From: Alphaproteobacteria bacterium
GTDB lineage: Bacteria > Pseudomonadota > Alphaproteobacteria > Thalassobaculales > Thalassobaculaceae
Assembly: GCA_028822575.1 (NCBI GenBank)
Contig: JAPKDN010000201.1
Coordinates: 1-6,164, forward strand
Direction of reading: 5' to 3'
DNA: 6,164 nucleotides
Position 1 is the stretch's first letter, and every line of letters starts with the position of its first letter. Below are positions 1 to 6,063 of this stretch, piece by piece. A model generated the notes under the pieces. It was not told the origin of the DNA and ran no database searches. It saw nothing but the letters and a program-made list of their open reading frames with translations. The translations under genes were made by a program, and so were the position numbers.

Positions 1-819
1 TTAAGCACCGCTCGTGACATGGTTAAGTTGGCTACCGCGGTCCAGCGAAATTTCCCCCGGTACTATCCCTATTTCCGAACCAAAGCCTTTCGATACAAGG
101 GGCGTGTGTACAGGAACCACAACAAACTTCTGGGCCGTTATGCCGGGACGGAGGGGATTAAGACCGGCTATACCAACGCTTCTGGTTACAATCTTGTCGC
201 CTCGGTCAAACGTGATGGAACGCATCTGATCGGGGTGGTGTTCGGTGGCAAAACCGGAGCCCGGAGGGACCGGCATATGATACGCCTGTTGGATCGTGGG
301 TTTAAAAACCGTTTACGTATCGCCAAGTTGTCTAAACCGCCTCTGCCCTTGCCAAGGCCCAACCGCGATCTTCTTGTCGCGACGAATTTGGGTGGCGTGG
401 ACGATCAAGTCGAACCCTCGATTGCGGCGCTCATTGCAGCTACGGCATCAAGTGCTCAAGGTGCGAAAGATGTTTTTCCGAGTGTCATACCGCCGGAATT
501 CTTTACCCGCGCGAACAATGAACCGGTTCAGCCGGCGGCTCTGAAGCATTGGGGAATCCAGGTTGGCGCTTATTCCAATGATGGACCGGCGCATGCGGTG
601 ATCGCGACGGTACGCGGCCATCTAGGACCGGCGATCGGCCATGGCCACGAGCGGGTGGAACGGGTGCGTCGCCGCCACGGCACAATTTACAGGGCGCGGA
701 TCATGGGATTGCGTGAAGTCGAGGCTCGGGACGCCTGCGCGATTCTTTTGTCCAAGCATCTGCCTTGCGTACCAGTGCCGGCCGACGTTGAGGTCGCGGC
801 GGTACCCGCGAACGAATAA
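1..819 (+). CDS. D-alanyl-D-alanine carboxypeptidase (peptidase S11, PBP5-like) with C-terminal SPOR domain, 5' partial
   Basis: This enzyme trims the terminal D-Ala from peptidoglycan pentapeptides in the periplasm. The frame is open from base 1, so the gene begins outside the window; the ATG at 19 is internal (reading LSTARDM, as in the PBP5 family). 272 residues are visible. The third S11 motif is present as GIKTGYT (KTG at visible residues 54-56), followed by GYNLVAS and a GVVFGGKTG strand typical of the end of the catalytic domain. The SxxK and SxN motifs must lie upstream. A linker of about 70 residues, rich in Pro and Ala, leads to a SPOR domain (about residues 183-258, starting WGIQVGAY and ending near YRARIMGL...AC), which in other proteins binds denuded glycan at the division site. 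The PBP5 C-terminal beta domain and amphipathic anchor helix are not seen. The gene is convergent with the mutase gene, with 5 nt between stop codons. Family is confident; paralogue name (dacC/dacF type) is not. Confidence 0.93.
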   Translation, partial: LSTARDMVKLATAVQRNFPRYYPYFRTKAFRYKGRVYRNHNKLLGRYAGTEGIKTGYTNASGYNLVASVKRDGTHLIGVVFGGKTGARRDRHMIRLLDRGFKNRLRIAKLSKPPLPLPRPNRDLLVATNLGGVDDQVEPSIAALIAATASSAQGAKDVFPSVIPPEFFTRANNEPVQPAALKHWGIQVGAYSNDGPAHAVIATVRGHLGPAIGHGHERVERVRRRHGTIYRARIMGLREVEARDACAILLSKHLPCVPVPADVEVAAVPANE

Positions 820-849
820 ATCAGTTAAAAGGCCGGCGGTTCAACGCCG
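815..849 (-). terminator. Possible rho-independent terminator at the end of the mutase gene
   Basis: On the minus strand CGGCG and CGCCG (834-849) flank a 6-nt loop and are followed closely by a T-rich run beginning TTTTAACTGATTTATT. The hairpin is made of the last mutase codons and the T-run contains the stop codon. The stem is short (5 bp), so the call is tentative. On the plus strand the same hairpin has no T-run, so it would not serve the carboxypeptidase gene. Confidence 0.35.
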
Positions 850-2210
850 ATGGCGCGTAAAGCCTCGGCTAAATCGCCCTTCAACGACGCCAAGCCCGCT
901 TCGGTATCCGACTCACATCGGGCGACCAAAACGTCCTGGGTGTTCGAGGCCCGTAAAAGCCACCAACCGTTGGCATTCTTGACCCGCACGCCATCAACCT
1001 TCGAGATCTCAAGGCCGCCGCGGCCTTCCAGCCAGACCTTCACGTCGTCGATAGCGCTGAACTTGCGCTCTTCGGAGCAGGGAAAGCGCAACTCCGGCGT
1101 GTTCACCATTTGCGGTAGGCGGTCTCGCAGGACCGACAAGGGTTCCTCGCGCGCGCCGAGGGTCTCGATCAGTCGGACGGCTGCGTAGAGCGCGTCATCA
1201 AAACCATAGTAACGGTCCTTAAAAAAGATATGACCGCTCATCTCGCCGGCTAGCGGCGCGCCGGTCTCGGCCATCCGGGTTTTGATCAGGGAATGACCGG
1301 TGCGCCACATCTCGGGTACGCCGCCAAGCGCCACGACTCGGTCGAACAGGATCTGGCTCGCCTTTACGTCGGCGATGATCGTTGCGCCCGGCCGCTCGGC
1401 GAGAACATCCTCAGCCAATATCGCAATCAGCTGGTCGCCCCAAAGGATGCGGCCCTTCTCATCGACGACGCCGATTCGGTCGCCGTCGCCATCGAAGGCG
1501 ATGCCAAGATCGGCACCGACTTCTGCGACCATCTCGATCAACGTCTTGAGGTTTTCTGGGACCGTAGGGTCGGGATGGTGGTTCGGAAAATCACCATCGA
1601 CCTCCGGAAACAGGATATGATGGGTGCCTGGTAAGGTCTCGCACAACGCGACGGTCGCGGGGCCGGCAGCACCGTTGCCGCAATCCCAAACCACTGAAAT
1701 CGCGCGCTTGATGCGATTACCTTCAAGAAGGCGTGCCACGTAGGCGTCCGCAATATCCTCGTCGACTAGGCTTCCGGAGCCCGTCGCGAATTCGCCTGTT
1801 GCCGCAAGGTTACCCAGCGCCTGAATATCGGCGCCGAAGAACGGTCCTGTGCCGATCATCATTTTGAAGCCGTTATAGTTTGGCGGATTGTGCGAGCCGG
1901 TCACCATGACGCCGCCGCCGGCGCCGAGATGGTGAACTGCGAAATACAGCCCCGGCGTTGCGCAACCCCCAATTCTCTGGACTTTCAGGCCGGTTGACGC
2001 CAACCCCTCGGCAAGCGCCTGTTCCATCGCCGGAGAGCTGTGTCGTCCATCACGGCCGGTGGCCACGCTGGTGCCGCCGTTTTCGATGATCCTGGTGCCA
2101 AAGGAGCGTCCAATCGCCCTGGCGTCGGCCTCGAACAAGGTTTCGCCGACTACGCCGCGGATGTCGTATTCGCGTAGCAGAGTCGGTTGAAAGACGTGAG
2201 TGTCGCTCAT
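825..2210 (-). CDS. algC: Phosphomannomutase/phosphoglucomutase (AlgC/ManB type)
   Basis: A 461-residue alpha-D-phosphohexomutase, the usual length for the family. It interconverts the 6- and 1-phosphates of mannose or glucose in the cytosol through a phosphoserine. All four signature loops are visible: the catalytic serine loop TGSHNPPNYNG (Ser106), the metal loop DGDGDR (240-245), the sugar-recognition loop GEMSGH (322-327), and the C-terminal phosphate loop RASNTQ (420-425). The residues after RASNT are Q-D, where many relatives have E-P or Q-P; I expect no loss of function. The ATG at 2210 overlaps the ugd stop as ATGA, and a GAGG Shine-Dalgarno lies 7 nt upstream inside ugd, so translational coupling is likely. 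With galU and ugd beside it, the glucose-phosphate activity is probably the relevant one here: it supplies glucose-1-P to GalU. A GDP-mannose role is also possible, but no mannose-1-P guanylyltransferase gene is in the window. Confidence 0.95.
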   Translation of the reverse strand: MSDTHVFQPTLLREYDIRGVVGETLFEADARAIGRSFGTRIIENGGTSVATGRDGRHSSPAMEQALAEGLASTGLKVQRIGGCATPGLYFAVHHLGAGGGVMVTGSHNPPNYNGFKMMIGTGPFFGADIQALGNLAATGEFATGSGSLVDEDIADAYVARLLEGNRIKRAISVVWDCGNGAAGPATVALCETLPGTHHILFPEVDGDFPNHHPDPTVPENLKTLIEMVAEVGADLGIAFDGDGDRIGVVDEKGRILWGDQLIAILAEDVLAERPGATIIADVKASQILFDRVVALGGVPEMWRTGHSLIKTRMAETGAPLAGEMSGHIFFKDRYYGFDDALYAAVRLIETLGAREEPLSVLRDRLPQMVNTPELRFPCSEERKFSAIDDVKVWLEGRGGLEISKVDGVRVKNANGWWLLRASNTQDVLVARCESDTEAGLASLKGDLAEALRAIGVEPPAF

Positions 2211-3535
2211 TGCGGTGCCTCGGTGCCGGTGGTGCCTCGGCCGACACAGATGTAATTAAAGCCGGCGGCGATCATGTCGTCAGGGTTGTAGACATTGCGC
2301 AGGTCGACCATGATCGGCGCCGAGAGCAGCGATTTGACTCGCTCCAGATCTAGCCCGCGGAATTCATTCCATTCGGTAAGCAAGGCCACCGCGTCGGCGC
2401 CATCCATAGTTTCATAGGCACTCTCGCACCAGTCAACGCTGGAAAGCATACCACGGGCTTCGTCCATGCCCTGGGGGTCATAGGCTCGTATCCTGGCCCC
2501 GGCGCCTTGCAGTGCTGGGATGATGTCGAGGCTGGGCGAATCCCGCATATCGTCGGTGTTCGGTTTGAAGGTAACGCCCAGGATGGCGATGTTTTTACCC
2601 GATACAGTGCCACCACAGGCATTAATGATTTTGGTCGCCATGCTTTTTTTGCGGCGATCGTTGATATCGACCACCGTCTCGACAATGCGCAGCGGCGCGC
2701 CGGCTTCCTGGGCCGTGCGAACCAAGGCGAGGGTGTCCTTGGGAAAGCAGGATCCGCCATAACCCGGCCCGGGGTGCAGAAATTTACCGCCAATTCGTCC
2801 GTCGAGCCCAATGCCCTTGGCCACATCATGAACGTCGGCCCCAACCTTCTCGCACAGGTCCGCAACCTCGTTGATGAAGGTAATTTTGGTCGCAAGAAAC
2901 GTGTTCGCGGCGTATTTGATCAGCTCGCTGGTCTCTAGCGAGGTAAAGACGATCGGTGTTTCAATCAGATGCAGTGGGCGATAAAGCTCGCGCATGACCT
3001 GCCGGGCCCGGTCATGGTCGGCACCAATCACCACCCGATCGGGGCGCATGAAATCATTAATGGCTGCGCCCTCGCGCAGGAATTCGGGGTTCGAGCAGAC
3101 GTCGAATTCAGCATCGGGGCGGACCCGGCGGATAATCGCCTCAACCTCGCGGCCTGTGCCGACTGGGACCGTCGATTTTGTCACGACGACGGTATACCCC
3201 ATCATCTCACCCGCGATTTCTTCGGCAGCCGCGAAGACGTAGCTTAGATCCGCGTGACCGTCGCCCCGGCGGCTGGGGGTGCCGACGGCGATGAACACGG
3301 CATCGGCCTCAGCTACTGCGGCGCTTAGATCCGTGGCGAATGTGAGCCGTCCGGCCTTGACGTTATTGGTTATAAGATTCTCCAGCCCAGGCTCAAAAAT
3401 CGGCACCTCGCCGCGATGCAGCATGTCGATCTTGGACGTGTCCTTGTCGACGCAGGTCACGTCGACACCGAATTCCGAGAAACAGGCACCGGTTACCAAC
3501 CCGACATAACCGGTTCCGATCATCGCGATGCGCAT
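2207..3535 (-). CDS. ugd: UDP-glucose 6-dehydrogenase
   Basis: A 442-residue cytosolic enzyme that oxidises UDP-glucose to UDP-glucuronate with 2 NAD+. The N-terminal Rossmann fold has GTGYVG at 7-12 and an acidic D30 ending strand 2. VGTPS (84-88) and TKSTVPVGTG (119-128) follow, then NPEFLREGAA (149-158). The catalytic domain has ETSELIKYAAN (Lys207, Asn211) and GGSCFPKDT with the nucleophile Cys263 and Asp267. The C-terminal UDP-binding domain has GVTFKPNTDDMRDSPS (320-335). All catalytic residues expected for the family are present and the length is normal. The start at 3535 is set by an AGGA Shine-Dalgarno 6 nt upstream, 12 nt after the galU stop, so the two genes should be on one transcript and are arranged in pathway order. 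UDP-glucuronate feeds capsule or exopolysaccharide synthesis and possibly other sugars such as UDP-galacturonate or aminoarabinose; which one cannot be decided here. The related GDP-mannose dehydrogenase is less likely given the adjacent galU. Confidence 0.96.
   Translation of the reverse strand: MRIAMIGTGYVGLVTGACFSEFGVDVTCVDKDTSKIDMLHRGEVPIFEPGLENLITNNVKAGRLTFATDLSAAVAEADAVFIAVGTPSRRGDGHADLSYVFAAAEEIAGEMMGYTVVVTKSTVPVGTGREVEAIIRRVRPDAEFDVCSNPEFLREGAAINDFMRPDRVVIGADHDRARQVMRELYRPLHLIETPIVFTSLETSELIKYAANTFLATKITFINEVADLCEKVGADVHDVAKGIGLDGRIGGKFLHPGPGYGGSCFPKDTLALVRTAQEAGAPLRIVETVVDINDRRKKSMATKIINACGGTVSGKNIAILGVTFKPNTDDMRDSPSLDIIPALQGAGARIRAYDPQGMDEARGMLSSVDWCESAYETMDGADAVALLTEWNEFRGLDLERVKSLLSAPIMVDLRNVYNPDDMIAAGFNYICVGRGTTGTEAPQ
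2218..2221 (-). promoter_or_regulatory. Shine-Dalgarno of the mutase gene (GAGG), inside ugd
   Basis: GAGG lies in the last codons of ugd, 7 nt before the mutase ATG, which overlaps the ugd TGA as ATGA. This is a standard arrangement for translational coupling. Confidence 0.7.
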
Positions 3536-3541
3536 TTTAGG

Positions 3542-3545
3542 TCCT
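3542..3545 (-). promoter_or_regulatory. Shine-Dalgarno of ugd (AGGA)
   Basis: AGGA stands 6 nt before the ugd ATG and 2 nt after the galU stop TGA. This placement supports the start at 3535 and suggests that ribosomes ending galU can reinitiate on ugd. Confidence 0.7.
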
Positions 3546-3547
3546 GC

Positions 3548-4417
3548 TCAAGAGAAGGATTTTAGGATTCGCGAGACATCGTCACGCATGTCGTCCCGGT
3601 CAAGGGCATAGGCGATATTCGCTTCAAGGAACCCGACCTTGCTGCCGCAGTCGAAGCGACGCCCGGCGAAGCGGAATCCATTAAAGGGTTGTAGGCCGAG
3701 TTGGCGTGATAGCGAGTCGGTCAGCTGAATTTCGCCGCCGGCGCCGTGCTCAAATCGACCGAGGTCCTCGAAAATCTTGGGCTGGATGATATAGCGACCG
3801 ACCACTGCCAGGTTCGAGGGGGCTTCACTACGTGGAGGCTTTTCGACCAGGCCCCGAACCTCGATCAGGCGGTCCCGGACATCACCTGGCGCGATCACGC
3901 CATAAGAGGAGATATCCTCGTCCGGCACTTCCATGACCGCGACGATATTGCCGCCAACATCCGCATAGGCCTCTATCATCTGTTTCAGACAACCCTTGCC
4001 GCCGAGAATGAGGTCATCGGCGAGCAGGACGGCCACCGGTTCCAAGCCGACGAAGTTGCGGGCGCACCAGACCGCGTGCCCGAGGCCAAGCGGCTCCAGC
4101 TGTCTTGTATAGGCGATTTGGCCGGGTTCCGGGATCGTCGCCTTGACCACGGAGAGAGCTTCCGCGCGGCCGCGCGCCTCAAGCATCGTCTGCAATTCAT
4201 AGGCGTGATCGAAATGATCTTCGATCGCGGTCTTGCCGCGCCCGGTGACGAAGATGAACTCCTCGATACCGGCTTCGCGTGCTTCCTCGACCGCATATTG
4301 GATCAGCGGCTTGTCGACAACCGGCAACATCTCCTTGGGCATAGATTTGGTGGCCGGCAAAAAGCGGGTGCCAAGACCGCCGACCGGAAAGATCGCCTTG
4401 CGTACGGGAACGGGCAT
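3548..4417 (-). CDS. galU: UTP-glucose-1-phosphate uridylyltransferase
   Basis: A 289-residue cytosolic enzyme that makes UDP-glucose and pyrophosphate from UTP and glucose-1-P. Visible signatures are the nucleotide-binding loop VGGLGTRFLPATKSMPKEML (12-31), DKPLIQYAVEEA (35-46), RQLEPLGLGHAV (105-116), the metal/active-site LLADDL (131-136), VEKP (191-194), GEIQLTD (228-234) and the C-terminal DCGSKVGFLEAN (256-267). Its length matches bacterial GalU. The frame stays open for 30 more codons to an ATG at 4507, but the start at 4417 is preferred: CCAGGAG stands 5 nt upstream and the family N-terminus (MPVPVRKAIFPVGG) begins there. It leads the galU-ugd-mutase block, and its product is the substrate of Ugd. 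A 121-nt gap separates it from the J-protein gene, so it may have its own promoter. Confidence 0.96.
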   Translation of the reverse strand: MPVPVRKAIFPVGGLGTRFLPATKSMPKEMLPVVDKPLIQYAVEEAREAGIEEFIFVTGRGKTAIEDHFDHAYELQTMLEARGRAEALSVVKATIPEPGQIAYTRQLEPLGLGHAVWCARNFVGLEPVAVLLADDLILGGKGCLKQMIEAYADVGGNIVAVMEVPDEDISSYGVIAPGDVRDRLIEVRGLVEKPPRSEAPSNLAVVGRYIIQPKIFEDLGRFEHGAGGEIQLTDSLSRQLGLQPFNGFRFAGRRFDCGSKVGFLEANIAYALDRDDMRDDVSRILKSFS

Positions 4418-4422
4418 GCAAA

Positions 4423-4429
4423 CTCCTGG
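4423..4429 (-). promoter_or_regulatory. Shine-Dalgarno of galU (CCAGGAG)
   Basis: CCAGGAG on the minus strand stands 5 nt before the ATG at 4417 and decides this start over the in-frame ATG at 4507. A second TCCAGGA lies 10 bp further upstream (4434-4440), a small direct repeat of the same core. Confidence 0.8.
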
Positions 4430-4483
4430 AGAGTCCTGGACACGGAATGCTGTCGTGGGAACAAGTTCGCCGGATCGGGTAAT

Positions 4484-4512
4484 GCCATATCCGGGCGTGG
4501 AAGCCAACCCAA
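4484..4512 (-). promoter_or_regulatory. Possible sigma70-type promoter for galU
   Basis: On the minus strand TTGGGT (4507-4512) and TATGGC (4484-4489) are separated by 17 bp. Both are imperfect matches to -35 and -10 boxes, and the -35 box overlaps a hairpin. If used, the transcript would start about 60 nt before the galU ATG. The call rests on spacing and on the 121-nt gap, so it is weak. Confidence 0.25.
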
Positions 4513-4535
4513 CCGTCGTGACGGCATTAGGTTGG
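4504..4535 (-). terminator. Compound inverted repeat after the J-protein gene (possible attenuator or weak terminator)
   Basis: CCAACC (4504-4509) pairs with GGTTGG (4530-4535), and inside it CCGT pairs with ACGG (4513-4524). It starts 3 nt after the J-gene stop on the transcribed strand. No T-run follows, so it is not a standard rho-independent terminator. It could reduce read-through into galU or protect the 3' end of the upstream message. Confidence 0.3.
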
Positions 4536-4538
4536 AAA

Positions 4539-5261
4539 CTAGCCGTTACTTAGGAGGACCTCCTTGGCCTGATTGATTTGGGTGGCCAGGAAGGTTGACC
4601 CGCCTCTATCCGGATGGTTGGCGAGCATCAATCGCCGATGCGCATCCCGGATGTCCTGCTCGCTGGCTCCGTCGTCGATACCGAGAATTTCAAGCGCCTG
4701 AGCACGCGTCATGGCTCCGCCGTTCGTGTTTGAGCCGCCGGAGCGCTTATCTTGACGGGTATCGTCAAAACGCCATTCGTCGCCGTGGATCCTGTCGATG
4801 AAACTTTCCAATAACTGAACCGATTGCGGATCGGACTGACAATCACTTAACAGGTCGAGTAGATCCTCCAGATTCATGTCCGCCAGTTCGCGGCCGGCAT
4901 GCGGCCCACCTAGGACGGTGCCGGACATGGCTCCGGTGTCGTGGTCGAGCGCCATCTCGAGATGGGCCGTGCGCACCATCGAGGCCTGCCCGGGGCTTGG
5001 GCCGGCGGCAGTTTTCGCGGCGTTACGGAAATATCGCGCGATCCCTCGCCAGCGCAGAATCGCCGGAATGAGGAACAGGCCGGCGGACCAGAGAAAACTG
5101 GGGTTGCCGCGGGAGATTAACGCAATAACCCCAATGGAGGCGCCAATGATCAGAATCCATTTCAAGGCCTTACGGAGCTTCGCCGGTTCGGAGTTGAGCA
5201 CCCAATAGCCGGCGAGGCCGATACCGATGGAGACACAAATGCCTAGAACGAGAAGGGGCAT
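4539..5261 (-). CDS. Membrane-anchored J-domain protein, Pam18/Tim14-like
   Basis: A protein of 240 residues (242 from a TTG at 5267). J domains stimulate the ATPase of DnaK/Hsp70 and recruit it to substrates. Three hydrophobic segments (about 2-22, 34-50 and 56-70) are followed by a basic stretch RWRGIARYFR. The basic residues after segments 1 and 3 predict N-out topology with the C-terminal part in the cytosol. A central segment (about 98-166; ALDHDTGAMSG, then LESFIDRIHGDEW) is not recognised as a named domain. The J domain is C-terminal and short (about 184-240), with HPD at 216-218. Its pattern ILG...IRDAHRRLML.NHPD.GGS...A..IN.AK is very close to mitochondrial Pam18/Tim14, the import-motor J protein, and unlike classical DnaJ; there is no G/F or zinc-finger region. 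I chose the ATG because the weak SD (TAGG) is 9 nt from it but only 3 nt from the TTG. It lies 10 nt after the VWA gene stop, so the two are probably cotranscribed. Client unknown. Confidence 0.88.
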   Translation of the reverse strand: MPLLVLGICVSIGIGLAGYWVLNSEPAKLRKALKWILIIGASIGVIALISRGNPSFLWSAGLFLIPAILRWRGIARYFRNAAKTAAGPSPGQASMVRTAHLEMALDHDTGAMSGTVLGGPHAGRELADMNLEDLLDLLSDCQSDPQSVQLLESFIDRIHGDEWRFDDTRQDKRSGGSNTNGGAMTRAQALEILGIDDGASEQDIRDAHRRLMLANHPDRGGSTFLATQINQAKEVLLSNG

Positions 5262-5271
5262 CGTCAAGGGC

Positions 5272-6063
5272 CTAATTTCGCATCTGGTGAGTCAAGCGTA
5301 GCGCCTCTCCGCCCTTGCGGTGGGCGTGGTTTTCCAGGGCGCGGCGACCCCCGGCGGCATAGACCGCGACTGCCGCCAACAACTCGCGCAATTGCTTTGC
5401 GCTGGAGGCATCGAACGGACAATAGGCGCCCTTGGTCAGTCTGGCCACCTGTTCCAGTCCACGTCGGGCGATCAGGTCGCCGCCCTCGTGAAAGCAAAAC
5501 ACCGGAACGCCCAGCATGGCGAGCTCGCCGGCGGCGTGGCAAACTTGGTCGATGTCTTCCTCGAAGGCATCGCCGACGAAAACCAGCGCCTGGGTTTGTT
5601 CTTTACGGGTCTCGGCGACGGCGTGGCGCAGCAGTCGCTCGATCTGGGTCTGACCGCCAAGGCAATGTACCCGGGTCATCTCGCTGAGCAGCTTGGCGGA
5701 ATCGGACAGCCACTCGGTTGCGCAAAATTCGCCATAACCGCGATAATAGGCGAGTTGAATGTCTAAGCCGCCGAGATTGTCCGTCTCCTGAAACATCTCG
5801 CCCTGAAGATGACAGGCCCGGTCCCAACTCGGCTCGCGGCTGGCCGTGGCGTCCATGGCGAAGATCAGACGGCCTCTTTTACCACCGCTGATCGGAGGCG
5901 CCATTTGTCGGACCTTGCCGAGGAAGGCGTCGATCTTGGATTGTGGGGCCTGCTTGGACTGCCCAAGGAAGGCGTCGATCTCGGATTGCGAGGAGACGTT
6001 GCGCTCCCTCAGCGGTGTATGTAGGACGGTATTGCGTGGATACTTAGAATTTGCCGCCATCAC
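5272..6063 (-). CDS. VWA (von Willebrand factor A) domain protein with N-terminal IDAFLG tandem repeat
   Basis: 263 residues counted from a GTG at 6063 (ATG one codon later at 6060). No signal peptide or membrane helix is seen, so it is probably cytosolic. The N-terminus (1-58) is hydrophilic and has two copies of a short motif, QSEIDAFLG (26-34) and QSKIDAFLG (41-49). Residues about 64-235 form a VWA fold with an apparently complete metal-ion site: DATAS (Asp71, Thr73, Ser75) after the hydrophobic strand LIFAM, GGQT (Thr139) and FVGDAFEED (Asp165). Such domains usually bind partners through a divalent metal. The basic tail ends at HQMRN. The J-protein gene follows after 10 nt, suggesting a shared role. 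The start is uncertain: no good SD stands before GTG/ATG, and the frame is open to the window edge (GQTSPLDADDN...), so the gene could begin outside. The exact function is not known to me. Confidence 0.85.
   Translation of the reverse strand: MMAANSKYPRNTVLHTPLRERNVSSQSEIDAFLGQSKQAPQSKIDAFLGKVRQMAPPISGGKRGRLIFAMDATASREPSWDRACHLQGEMFQETDNLGGLDIQLAYYRGYGEFCATEWLSDSAKLLSEMTRVHCLGGQTQIERLLRHAVAETRKEQTQALVFVGDAFEEDIDQVCHAAGELAMLGVPVFCFHEGGDLIARRGLEQVARLTKGAYCPFDASSAKQLRELLAAVAVYAAGGRRALENHAHRKGGEALRLTHQMRN
5921..5988 (-). repeat. Two-copy 45-bp-period direct repeat inside the VWA gene
   Basis: Positions 5921-5943 and 5966-5988 match at 22 of 23 bases, offset by 45 bp (15 codons). The single difference (T at 5937, C at 5982) makes a Lys/Glu change, while every synonymous position within the match is identical. 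This gives the QS(E/K)IDAFLG motif twice. Identity at silent sites points to a recent duplication or gene conversion. Confidence 0.85.

Noticed and set aside
1..276. A 91-codon minus-strand open frame opposite the carboxypeptidase
   Set aside because: The plus strand carries the KTG motif and family-specific sequence, so the minus frame is a shadow.
1003..1027. Adjacent palindromes: GAGATCTC and a 7-bp inverted repeat AAGGCCG-CCG-CGGCCTT inside the mutase gene
   Set aside because: They are explained by Gly/Arg/Leu codons in GC-rich coding sequence, and no T-run follows on either strand to make a terminator.
2644..2650. A run of seven A on the coding strand of ugd as a possible programmed frameshift
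   Set aside because: The codons read CGC AAA AAA AGC, which does not give a proper X XXY YYZ slippery site, and the zero frame continues through a complete Ugd.
4418..4507. A 30-residue N-terminal extension of GalU starting at the ATG at 4507
   Set aside because: The extension lacks an SD and does not resemble GalU, whereas the ATG at 4417 has CCAGGAG 5 nt upstream and gives the family's usual N-terminus and length.
4303..4527. A 74-codon minus-strand open frame starting in the gap before galU
   Set aside because: It runs into galU in another frame, is rich in Arg and Pro like a frame-shadow, and the nearby AAGGAGGT is too far upstream (about 30 nt) to serve it.
3746..4576. A 276-codon plus-strand open frame antisense to galU
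   Set aside because: It lies opposite a complete, well-conserved enzyme gene, its product has no recognisable family pattern, and long antisense frames are common in GC-rich coding DNA.
5320..5766. A 148-codon plus-strand open frame antisense to the VWA gene
   Set aside because: The opposite strand has the clear VWA motifs DATAS, GGQT and GDAFEED; this frame has no SD or recognised motifs and is best read as a shadow.
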